Position numbers and translations under genes: made by a program. This document shows positions 12,050 to 24,442 of a DNA stretch of 64,000 nucleotides, piece by piece (the stretch's first letter is position 1; the number at the start of each line of letters is the position of its first letter). The stretch lies in NCBI GenBank assembly GCA_026874595.1, contig CM049307.1, positions 72,764,643-72,828,642 of the forward strand. The letters are read 5' to 3'. Under the pieces are notes generated by a model. That model was not told where the DNA came from. It saw nothing but the letters and a program-made list of their open reading frames with translations, and did no database searches. Source of the stretch: Sipunculus nudus (Eukaryota > Annelida > Sipuncula > Golfingiida > Sipunculidae).

Positions 12050-14240
12050 TACTGTGAATCAGAATAGTCCATTCTGGACACAAAACTTCCATAGATCTGT
12101 TATTTGTTTTAGTGGTATATGGCAGCAATTAAATAGTATTTTTATCTGGCTACAGATGTGCAGATACATCTCACTGCTCTTTATCCACTTCATCAAAATA
12201 AACCTTGTGATATCAAGGGGTTGTTTTGTCCATTGAATCTGCTAGGTATGTTTTTTGATATGACAGGCCTGAGAATTCAATGTAGGTGATCTGTTTGTAA
12301 TATTTATATCACAATCTTTAACCTGTTCCTGAACCATGGCCTTGGCAAGGTGCATGTTCTTAAAGCCAGCTATTCATCTGCCTTTTTTTATACAATTATG
12401 TTATTTCTGGCTTACTCTGTGAACATATTAATGAACTCTAGGTAATTCCTGTTAAGAAAGTTCTCATAATGCCTCTGTAACTGATGTATGAGTTTTTTAT
12501 CTAGAGACTGTTAGTAAACAAAGCAATGATGACAAATGGAAAACGTAACCTAAGGTGTTTGGTTGCACCTGTGTGGAAGTTGCATGGTCTTTAGTTGCAA
12601 AACACCCTTTTGAAAACTGTGGTTGTTCGACTTGCCATAAGATGCCCTTGTTGAGTCTGTTGGGTAATTTTGGAGGTAGCCCTCCTGTTTCTAACACATG
12701 GATATAAACAAAACAAACAGCCTGTGTACCATGGGATTGGCCTGTTTTTATGAAAGGTTAAAGGAATTATCTTTAGTTAATACAGATCAGATATCAGAAT
12801 AGGCCCCTTTAAGATTCAAGATGCGTAAAAATTATTTCAGATTTAAAATAAGATTAGCATTAGAATAATTATAAAGATCTACATAAGATGTGAAAATAAA
12901 AGGGTTCTGCTGAAATATATGTAAAAATGAGTATTAGGCTAAAAGGTTGGTCCATGATTTTTCCAACAAAGAATATGTTGTTCGTGTGGTACCATATTAC
13001 TATTTTGATAACTGCCAAAACTCTTTACTACAGAGACAGATCTCTTACAAAAAAGGAAAGCATAAATTCCTTAATAGAGTCAAACTATTTTCTGTCTTCA
13101 AATATATACACAGAACAGAAGCATAAACAATTCTGCCAGGTCACACAGTCCAGCAAACAATTAAATCACCAACTTGCATAAGGTCTAAAACAGCTGAACA
13201 GTGGTCCACCGCCAACAAACCACAGATATAACACTCAAGGGTCTAACACTAGTGAAAGCTGTCCCAAAAATAGGATACAACACAACCTCAAAAAATTTCC
13301 AACTTGCCTTAAAACCATCTGTCACTGATATCTGATTCTGTTTGCACCAACCAAACCTTACTGCTGAGTCTTGTGACTGTGACTTTTGTCCTATTTGTAA
13401 CTGTGCCCTAGGTGCACCACCAAGCTGACAGTGAGTATTATAAGAATGAGAAGTACCCTTGATCTGTAGAAACAGAACTGGTCTTGTATACACAGAAACC
13501 TCAGGATTATATCATCACTGACACAGTCACAGATAACCGAGTCTAGCCATCATGCAATGACCAGCAGCTACTGAAATTATTAGGGACCTTGAGGCCTTAA
13601 GCTTGTATTGTCAGGAACAGAGCCAAATATTTTTTTATTTTTTATAGGGGTATTCTGATCAGCAGAATCATTAGTGTACAGCATGTACAAAACTGTAGAG
13701 ACCACATGTTTGAAAATAAATTAATATTTCAACTTCAGTTTTATATTTAAATCAATACAAACATCATGGTAAATTGAAAAGAGTTCAGGCTTGCAGCTTT
13801 CAGGACCAGCCTGTAAATGTCTTATTAACAGGATCTCCTCTAAAATATGATAGGATAATAAATGATTATAACATGTTTACAGTAGCCAAGCTTCCCATGG
13901 GAGTTCAGTAATAGAGGATGAAACTGCATATGGGAAAACATTTAGTATACATCAATATTATTAAATGTGAGAGACATATATAGTCTTTTCCACTGGTAGG
14001 CGGCCACTGAAATTTGTTGTTTTTTTCTCTTATACAATGAGACACTATGAGATACTAGGAGGCATACTGCCACTGGTTATTTGAGATGGAAAACCACATG
14101 CCAAAAACCAACTTTATATTTTGCTATGTTAAATCTTGTGCCCAAGTAAAATGGCATCTGTCATTGGGCACCAGCCTCATTTTAAGTTCCTTTTTTTTTT
14201 AGAATATTTATGACACTAAACCAATCATGGCTTTATAATT
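12050..14240. other. No gene recognised
   Basis: AT-rich sequence with short open frames on both strands (for example 12927-13181 plus and 13493-13185 minus) lacking any motif I recognise, usable splice context or codon bias. Treated as intergenic or intronic. Confidence 0.5.
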
Positions 14241-14244
14241 TCTA

Positions 14245-14792
14245 AGGGCCTAATCGAAAAACTCAAAACTGGTTTTGGTTTTGGCCACCTGGGAAACAGT
14301 TCACTTAAATAATAGTGAAACCAAAACTGGTTTTGGCGAAACTGCACAACGATCTAAGGAGATGGTTTCAGATTCACCATTCATCATAACTGCAATATAA
14401 GTTGGCCAGTCACAATAAATAATGCTCTAACTTGGGTCTCAAAGTGCCCAGGCATGGATCTCTAACCTTTGATGATATCTTCATCATTAATTCATTTAAT
14501 TATATTCAATAATTTATGATGTTATCATGATTTGTCTATAAAAACCAAATCCATCCACATATAAATACAAGATGAAACCATAAAGAACCGTTTTTGCGGA
14601 ACTGAAACCATACAGTTTTGAATTTTCCGGTCGGTACATAGTTTGTTTGATTATGTCACCAGTGACCATAACCTTCATCAGTGGGGCTTAGATTTAGTAA
14701 AAAAATACTGTTTTCTCAAATAATGATTTCATTTAATCATAAAAATATTTTGCTAGGTATGGTTTTGGTTTCATTCTAGTTAATCAGGCCTA
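14245..14792. repeat. Possible MITE with GGCCTRAT ends
   Basis: AGGGCCTAATCG near 14245 and the inverse TTAATCAGGCC near 14780-14790 form imperfect terminal repeats. Inside, blocks of AAACCAAAACTGGTTTTGG type recur and fold on themselves. The match is partial and no target duplication was identified. Confidence 0.3.
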
Positions 14793-15103
14793 TGCCTATT
14801 AGATAGCATAACAACACAACAGTGGTTAACATACCAGCAATGTTGCTCGGGATTAACATGTCGAACAAATTTTTTTTTTACAAACTATAAAGCAATGGAA
14901 AAGGCTGAAAGTTAATCCAAACACTTTTCTTAGGCATTTTATTATTTTGATTATATGTTGTTTGACCATGGGCTATAGAATAAAAGTAGCAGGCATAATA
15001 TAACCTTGTAGCATATGAATATTCTGATCAGCATGAAATCAGATTTGCCAATGTCAACTTATTACCTTCTACAAATACTCTAAAATACTTGTAACTGTCA
15101 AAA

Positions 15104-17410
15104 CTAGAATACGGGTAGTCGACAAGCGACTACGTGTATCCGCCAAAATCAGAGAAGGACAGGTGAAGTAAGGCATTGATTGAGTGGCAAGGGGATATAG
15201 AGTTACATGTGTTAAATATTAGAATGGATCTCTGCCACATAAACATGATTGTAGGTGGCGCCACCTGTTATTTGAACGAGAAACTATCCAAGATATACAC
15301 ATGCAAAATTTCATGTGGAAAAGTCAAACCACTGCAGAGATATGAGTAATTTTATCCTACAGCAGACAAACAGATGGATGCTGTGCAAAAATGGCTGCAG
15401 GTGGCGCCACCATTTTTGTTCATGTTATAAAGCTATCCAAGGGCTACATTTGTGTAAAATTTTTTTCCTGATTGGTCAAACGGTTCCCGAGATATGAGCT
15501 TGGATGTCTGCAGCATAAACGTGAATGTAGGTTGCGCCACCTGTCATAAAATCAAGAAAGCTATCTAGGATGTACACACATGCCGAATTTTAGGTGAATT
15601 AGTCAAACCACTGCAGAGATATGAGTGATTTTAACCCCAGGCAGATGAACAGATGGACACTGTGCAAACATGGTTGCAGGTGGCGCCACCTTTTGTTGTG
15701 TATGTTATAAAGCTATCCCAGGGCTACATTTGTGTAAAAAAATTTTCCGGATCGGTCAAACGGTTCCTGAGATATATGGATTTATGTGTGGAGTGTTAAC
15801 GTGAATGTAGGTGGCGCCACCTGTCATTAAATCAAGAAAGCTATCTAGGATGTATATGCATGCTGATTTTTAGGTGAATTAGTCAAACCACTGCAGAGAT
15901 ATGAGTGATTTTAACCCCAGGCAGATGAACAAATGGACACTGTGCAAACATGGTTGCAGGTGGCGCCACCTTTTGTTGTGTATGTAATAAAGCTATCCCA
16001 GGGCTACATTTGTGTAAAATTTTTTTCCGGACCGGTCAAACGGTTCCCGAGATATATGGGATTATGTGTGGAGCGTTAACGTAAATGTAGGTGGCGCCAC
16101 CTGTCACAAAATCCAGAAAGCTATCTAGGATGTATATGCATGCCGAATTTTAGGTGAATTAGTCAAACCACTGCAGAGATAGGAGTGATTTTAACCCCAG
16201 GCAGATGAACAGATGGACACTGTGCAAACATGGTTGCAGGTGGCGCCACCTTTTGTTGTGTATGTTATAAAGCTATCCCAGGGCTACATTTGTGTAAAAA
16301 AATTTTCCGGATCGGTCAAACGGTTCCTGAGATATATGGATTTATGTGTGGAGTGTTAATGGTATGTAGGTGGCGCCACCTGTCATTAAATCAAGAAAGC
16401 TATCTAGGATGTATATGCATGCTGATTTTTAGGTGAATTAGTCAAACCACTGCAGAGATATGAGTGATTTTAACCCCAGGCAGATGAACAAATGGACACT
16501 GTGCAAACATGGTTGCAGGTGGCGCCACCTTTTGTTGTGTATGTAATAAAGCTATCCCAGGGCTACATTTGTGTAAAATTTTTTTCCGGACCGGTCAAAC
16601 GGTTCCCGAGATATATGGGATTATGTGTGGAGCGTTAACGTGAATGTAGGTGGCGCCACCTGTCACAAAATCCAGAAAGCTATCTAGGATGTATATGCAT
16701 GCCGAATTTTAGGTGAATTAGTCAAACCACTGCAGAGATAGGAGTGATTTTAACCCCAGGCAGATGAACAGATAGACACTGTGCAAACATGGTTGCAGGT
16801 GGCACCACCTTTTGTTGTGTATGTTATAAAGCTATCCCAGGGCTACATTTGTGTAAAAATTTTTTCCGGATCGGTCAAATGGTTCCCAAGAAATATGGGA
16901 TTATGTGTGGAGCCTTAATGTGAATGTAGGTGGCGCCACCTGTCACAAAATCCAGAAAGCTATCTAGGATGTATATGCATGCCGAATTTTAGGTGAATAA
17001 GTCAAATCACTGCAGAGATATGAGTGATTTTAACCCCAGGCAGATGAACAGATGGACACTGTGCAAACATGGTTGCAGGTGGCGCCACCTTTTGTTGTGT
17101 ATGTTATAAAGCTTTCCCAGGGCTACATTTGTGTAAAATTTTTTTCCGGATCGGTCAAACGGTTCCCAAGATATATGGGTTTATGTGTGGAAACAGACGC
17201 ACAAACGGACGCTGGGCAGAGACGAAAGGTCAGAGGTCAAGGTCACTTGGTTAGGCACCAGTTCACATGACCCGATAATTTGTGTAAGTTTCAGAAAAAT
17301 CTGTCCAGTAGTCTCAGAGGAGTTCTCCGGAAACGAACGCGGCGGCAGCGGCGGCGGAACCCGGTCAAAAACATAGTATCCACAAAAATTTGTTTTGGCG
17401 GATACAATAA
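15104..17410 (-). mobile_element. Hairpin-ended, tandem-core element, copy B1
   Basis: The left end reads CTAGAATACGG and then a perfect hairpin GTAGTCG-ACAAG-CGACTAC (15115-15133), followed directly by GTGTATCCGCC. The right end is the inverse, GGCGGATACAA (about 17397-17407). On the minus strand this is hairpin, 9-10 nt, CTAG, then T: the CTRR-type 3' terminus of Helitrons. The core is a tandem array of about 130-150 bp monomers, alternating as dimers, each with AGGTGGCGCCACCT or a close variant. A non-repeated right arm (from about 17190) is GC-rich and carries CATAGTATCC before the end. No coding capacity. Confidence 0.7.
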
Positions 17411-19333
17411 TCTATATTACCAAAGCTGTTAATTTAGTTAAATTAAAAATTAAGATAATTGTTGATTTATATCAATAAAAGTATATATAAATAAAAATTC
17501 CAGTCCGATCCTTTTACAAACTTTTAGAAGTAAAGAATCCATAAGCCTGGTAATAGACACCACAAACATAAAATTAATTACCATTTGTTCTTATGTTGAC
17601 AACTCAGATAACTTAAAGTAAAACTTTGACAAAACAGCAAGGTATTGATTATGACAAGGGCCCAGAGCAGCCAAACCCCCTCCCACATGTGTATACTGGT
17701 AACTAGAAATAAATCCATGACACTGATAAAAGCAATCAAGTATTTCAGTCTGGACAGACTGGAACAGAAATCCCCTGTAAAGAACCATCACCGTACCATA
17801 CTCCGTTATTCAACAAAAGATACCAACAGGGGGTAACTCAGTGTAATATTATGTCATTTTTGTGTTATAAAATCACCAAGTAAACATCAGCATGTGGCAG
17901 ATTATCACATCTTTTACAAAAAACACCTTAAAGACCTACAAACAGACCACAAATGTAAGTGGACTGTTCTGTCATCTCTTTAGTGGTCGACAGGTCAGAC
18001 AATGAAGTCTGGATTCACCAAGTACATTGAATAAAGGTCCAAGTACACTGAATAACCTTTATTTTCCGTAAATAACACATGGCTGCTGTGTTATTCCAAC
18101 ACGTTTTGCATGATGTACACCATGTTACATACACAATGTTTGAAAACTGAACAACATCTGAGGAGACACAAGAAACATATGAATTCCAGGTCTTCAGGAT
18201 CCAGTGACACATGCATTACATTAATTACAAGGTTACCACTGATACAATCACAGGCAACAAGGACACCAAGGAACCAAGCTACAAAATCTTTAATACTCTT
18301 TTAGTGCCTGGTGCATGTAAAAAAGACAGACTGAGGACTCTTACCCTGCAAGTTCGGGAAGTGAAAAAGGAACTACAATTTCATACATATTGCAATTTGA
18401 GAAGCTGAAGGAAAAAAAAAATGGACTCCTTCAAATGCATTTTTGTCATTGGCCACAATTTGTATTATCTTTCACTATCAGTCTATGTCAGCTAAATACA
18501 GAAGCTCCATTGTAAAACCACCCAAGCTGATAGGCTTTGTGTCTATTTTTCACCAGTTTAGAGCTTCTGGCTGTTTTGAATATTATGCTGGTTCTGTGTA
18601 AAGATAAAAACAATCAATGTGTGTTTTCTACAAAACAACTGTGTGACTGGGGTACAATATTGCACATATTAAACAACTTTATGGGAGAAAGATGTACTTG
18701 TCATGAACCACTAAAAAATTAGACTTTATTTACTGCTGACTGCAGGCTTGATTTATTGTAGTTGCCCTGGCTGATATGTTTATGTTTTGTTTCACACCAC
18801 TGATGGCGCCCCATGCAAATTTATTTCTACTGTCTATAGGCATAAGGAAATATTTTCAGCATGAAACCTTTGGTGATACAATTATATTTCCAAAAAAGAA
18901 CACTGTATTTAATGTATGCTTAGTCAAAAAACATATTTGGAAGACCTGCAAAAGTGTGATGAATTGCTGATGTTTGATGTGTCCTCATTTCATGAGACTC
19001 CAAACATACATGCCATGGTTCCAGGGCATGCATTAAAGAGCATATTACCAACATGACCTTATCTTGGCCTTCCATCCAGCACAAAACAGTTAACACCATC
19101 ACATGTCAAACAAGTTATAGTCAAACATTCATCATGAGTGGCACTTATAAACTAGAGGTCCACAGGTGTACAGTTAGCTGGTATAACAGTACTGTACTAA
19201 AAGAATACAAACATATTTTACTTCACGGTATTCATCATGAGGTGTGTATGGGGATACTGTAGCTGTGGTCCTTTTCTCTTTTGAGTTTCACTGATCTCTT
19301 TGTTTCTCTAGTTGCTGGCCTATGCCATGCAAG
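17411..19333. other. No gene recognised
   Basis: AT-rich, with several 60-66 codon open frames on both strands that lack conserved motifs. Nothing in this stretch could be supported as a gene or repeat. Confidence 0.5.
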
Positions 19334-21765
19334 AACAAGTGACCCATGGGTCATGACGCTCAGCTGCCAAGCATGACCTGTGACATCATGGACTGAGATT
19401 CACAACTTCCAGTAAAATTTTGAAGAACCAATTTGCCAGTTTGTTGAAAATTTTCTATGACAACAGAAATATATATCACCTATGTCTGGTTAAAACACAG
19501 TGAATTGATGGTCTGAGGAAAATGCATGATTGTTAAGCTATCAGGAACTATTCCAACAGCTTGCTTGAAACCTGTCAGTCTCAAAAGGAACACCACAAAG
19601 GGCAAATATAAGATCAAAATATATAGCAAAAATCAAGGAAATACATGCAAGAATTATTGAGAAACAGGTGCTTCTGTATGAATTTTTATTCAATACAAGC
19701 CAACTGTACTGCACTTTTATAAATGATGGTAATATTTATTCAGAAATATTTGACCCAATCCTTTACAAGATTACATAAATATACATCCAGCTGCATTCAC
19801 TTTAACTGTTCTTCAGATAATATGATCAAAAGGAATTAAAAGATGGTTGCCTGGTGGCCATATTGGACTTCTGACAAGTCTGAAATCAGACAACAAACAT
19901 TCTCTAAATCGGACCAAACATTAAAGAAAAATTACTGAAACTGCACTGAAGAAAGAATTTCTAAGGTGGCTAACTGGCAGACATAATGGATTTCTGACAA
20001 GTATGACATTTGATATCCCACATTCTCCAATAAGAGACCAAACTTGGGGCAAATTATCCAGTAATAAATGCCCAAAATAATTAAAAAGGCTTGTCCAGGC
20101 CCTCATATCAGATTTATAGATATGCAATTGTAAACAGTGTAAGTCCTATATTTATTATTATCACTCTGCTTTTCAATGGGGTCAGCAGGGTAGGTAAACT
20201 GCCAAACCTGAAAGAAAAGAAATGCAGAAAGCATGACTAAGAGTCTTGAAATAAAACAAAAAGCCATCCTAAATCAAGGTACACATCCACATATTATGAG
20301 AACAAACACTTGCTTTTATATGTGGTGTTATATATTAAAATATTCAGATATCTACGACACTAAGTTTATTGCTAGAATTCCATAAAATAAACTGCAAAAT
20401 GTTCCCATCATCTTATAAATCAATAGCTAAACCTTAATACTATACTCTCATAGTCTTAATGCCTGGCTGAAGCATTCTGACAACAGTGTTTTTGTTATGA
20501 AGTAACGAGGTACTTAGCACTGAGCCTTATCACTTAATAGGCTGATACAAAAGGGAGTCATATGTCACCAGTGTCACTCACAATTACAGCCACACAGGGA
20601 GATGTACCAGCTGGAGTGGGATGGTTATATATACAAGAAAAATAGAGATGGTCTATAAAATAAGTAATTGTGAACATCTATGACCTTGGCCTTTTGCCCA
20701 TATATCAACTGGATTCTTTCTAAATGATGGGTAACTACTGACCACTTAAATCTGGTGTAATTACTTGGCAACCAATGGGTGAATAACTTTGAACTGCAAC
20801 CTTTAACCTCCTGACCAGCTGACCCCAAAATCAATAAGTTATTTATTCAAGCAAAATGACCCATAAATATGAAGTTTGAGTCAAACTGAGTGATGCATAG
20901 ATGTGGCATATGTGAAAGACTGAAGGTTTGGGTTGAACAGTTTCACTTGAAATATGTTCACAAGCATTTAGAACAATTAAATATTGTGACCTTGACCTTT
21001 GACCTTTTGAACTCAACATCAATAGGCTTCTTCTCCTATTGGTAGGTAAGCCATATATGACAGATGGAAGGTACAGATTGAAAAGTTTGCCTGAAAATGA
21101 CTCCATGCAAGAAGTGGGTGCTGTGAACTTGACCTTTGACCTCAAAATCAACAGGTCTTTTCCCCTGTTGGCAGAGAAGCGATATCAGTGCTGGAAGGTT
21201 TGGAATGAAAAGTCTAGCTTGAAATGTGTCCACTACCTTTTCAAAGAAGTGGATCCTGTGACCCTGACCTTTGACCTTGTGACCTCAAAATCTATAGGAT
21301 TCTTCTCCCACTTAGTAGGTGAGCTATATGTGAAAGATCAAAGAATTGGGATGAAAGGGTTGGCTTAAAATGCATCCACAGGCTTTTCAAAGAAGAGGCT
21401 CCTGTGACCTTGACCTTTGACCTTTTGACCTCAAAAAAATTATGTTTCTTCCCCTGTTGGTAGGTGAGCTGTATGTGAAAGATGGAACGTTTGGGATGAA
21501 AATTTTGTCTCAAAGAGTTATTTCTGGGGGGTGCAAACACACCCCATAACTTTGAGAATATAGGTCGCAGTGACCTAATTTCAGGTTTGCAAGGAGATCT
21601 TTTTATAATCTCTAAGACTGCATAGGGTTCATGGCCCTAGCCCCTATGGTTACGATTTGTGCCCTGCTAACGGCCGGACGGACGGCCGGACGGACAGACG
21701 GAAGGACGCCGGACAAAGACCCATCGCTATAGCCCAGCATGACTGAAAGTCAGCTGAGCTAAAAA
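19334..21765 (-). repeat. 2.4 kb inverted duplication, arm 1
   Basis: Reverse-complement match to 54704-57120 over its full length; identity estimated by eye at about 85-90%. One end carries the palindrome TGACCCATGGGTCA (19340-19353). The other ends in a TGACT-GAA-AGTCA hairpin and GCTGAGCTAAAAA (about 21740-21765). The part from about 20840 holds tandem monomers with TGACCTTGACCTTTGACCT words; before the end there is a CGGACGGCCGGACGG stretch. Open frames inside are repeat translations. Confidence 0.85.
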
Positions 21766-23368
21766 TTGTTTGTTCATAAATGCAAGAATTGTTTGTTATT
21801 GTAAAACTATTTGAATGTTAATATGTATCGAAGTTATTGAAAGGAATACGCTAAAGAAATTTGATACATGTTAGACTAGTCAGCATGAAAAGATCATGTG
21901 AAAATTCTTGGGCTAATATTAAAATATTGTGATATACCTACCCTGTATGATATCACAAATCATCTGAATCCAGCCACATACTGTGATATTTGTTTTGAGT
22001 CATTCTGCCAAACTCTAGATCCATAAAGACTCCAGGTAAGTAAAATCTTGCTCGTCTCAAATCTTGGAAGTGTCAAGATTTTCTGTCACCTTATCTTGGG
22101 TTTACTATTTACCATACAAACACAAGATAACAAATCACTTATTACTCTCTTAAATAAATGATACTATACACAGGAACCTATATACAACTTAATATGCTGG
22201 TTCTTTACTCTGTCTGGATGTTTGAGAAACAATGTATTAATTAAACAGTAGCAATTCTTGATTCCATGTACCTCAAAGTGCAGTGTGCATGTCCTTAAAT
22301 GATTAAATTTTGTAGTCAGAGTTTGTGAAGATAACCTAAGGATAAATGTTTTATGGGTTTTGGCAGCATTTCTTACCCCTCGAGGTGATATCAAGTGATC
22401 ATACATCCATCTATGGTGAGTGATTTGTGACATCATAGGGAACAATAATGTTTCCTTGAAAGATAGCATTAAGTCACTACAGCGAGGTGAGGGGTATTGT
22501 GTATATAATCAGGGGCAGCAAATCATACTTTTTTTTATCATTTCCTCTACAAGGAGAACATGTGTTCATCCCCGTTTGTGTGGGTTTGTTCACAAAATAT
22601 CTCATGAAATTTTCAGGGCATTTCAGGAATGGGCGAATAAAGTAACGATAAGATTTTTATGTGGATCAAGCACATGATCTAGATTCCAGAACATCATCAC
22701 AGAATATTCACAAATGTAGTGTCACTGATGCATAAATGAGCCTTGGAATATTGGATGAATAAGTGAATGTAAACATGGGTTGGGGAGCATTCCATAATGG
22801 GACCCCACCCCCAATGGCAGAGGCTTGCATTCCTTATAATACACAATTCTTATTTCATTAAAATGCATGCTCCTGTAAAAAAAATGACCCAATCAAAATG
22901 AGCCACTGTTCTCTAGTATAAATGAAGTATACACATTGGACAGTAATGCTATTTTGTGTCCGCTGTTATGACGATGCTCTAAGACAATGATGTGTACTTG
23001 ATGCCAGTTTCCAGAATATGTTACAGGACATAGATATTGCAGCAATTAAAATTTGCTGGAATACAAACACTTCGTCATGTGCAAGGAATGTCTGAAGACC
23101 GTAGCTGTAAAATGACCAAACTGGTGCTGGAACTACAAAGGAGCTGTTCAATATTATCCAGAGATGACAACTTCATGTTACTGTCTCATCAATCTGGTCA
23201 GTTATTTACCAATCTCATCCTACTGGAGGTCGCCTTTCTGTGTCTTGCATGACTCAGCCACACAAATCAAACAATGACAAAGGCTCCAGTTCAAACTGAA
23301 CATACCCTGCAATCAACTACAACACCTGGAAAATATGGTAAACTTTCTGCAGGGCTTGTGCCCCTTCT

Positions 23369-24215
23369 ACATAGGCTTTGGAGTGTTTTTAAAAGTTGGG
23401 GGGGGGGGGATGGTTATCTACAAGTGCAAGGAGTTTGAGGGCATGTAAGAACCCAAAAGGGGGTGGGTAAATAAAATATGCATTTTCAGTGCAGTAATTT
23501 GACCAATTTCCTACTTTTAATCACATGCTGCACCACACACAAAAATTTCCAAATATTAAATATTGAATTAACAGAATCGTGTGATTGATAATATTAATAG
23601 CATTATACCGTCTTCTTCAAATCTTAAAAAAATTCAGATCCCTTATTGTTTTTTTTTATTTAACTCAAAACCATAGGCGTACATGGTATGAAGCACAAAA
23701 CAAATATAGGCCTAATGAGAGACAAAGGATATATTCCATTTTCAAACTTGCATGAAGTCTAAAGTTGCAATTATCAAATAAAAATTACCATGAACAATTA
23801 ATTTACAGAAATCTAACCTGATTTCAGTCATATATAATTAAGCATTGAGCAATACAAACAATTGTTATTCAAAAGCAGGGTTCTCAATAAGGTTATCAGT
23901 TTAAATATTAAGCATACAAGTATATTTCCAACCGTTCTCACTAAAATGAATGGCATTACCAGTGTAAATTCCCTTACCTCCAATATTACACAATAGTGAC
24001 CTATATTACAAAACACTCAATTAAGAAATGAAGTCCCAGTTGTTTTCACATGAAGCATGTTAGACTGAGAAGAAATACAATGGATTTTCCATATGCAAAT
24101 TGAAGAAATTTACATCATTTCTGAAAGAAAGGTCATGCTGACCTCCACCCTTGGGCCAAAAAGTCATGGGGGTGAGCAAGCGCCCCACTTGCCCCCATGG
24201 CTCCAAAGCCTATGT
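23369..24215. mobile_element. Candidate MITE with 15-bp inverted ends
   Basis: ACATAGGCTTTGGAG (23369-23383) and CTCCAAAGCCTATGT (24201-24215) are perfect inverted repeats 847 bp apart. The interior is AT-rich with a poly-G run near 23400 and a C-rich patch near 24190. No target duplication is evident and there is no coding capacity. Confidence 0.5.
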
Positions 24216-24442
24216 TATATTGTGCACACTAATTTTTAAATATGTCTAACCTGTTTATCTAAAAGGAATTATATACACTAATGGTTATCCTTCCTTTATT
24301 ATATTAAGCAATTATGAATTATATCCATTTATTTATGAAATATAATCACATATTCAATAAGACAATAACACAGCTATATATTCACCAAGGTTATATATAC
24401 TCACTACTAAGCTGGAAGGAATTGATTTTAGATCAATTAAAA

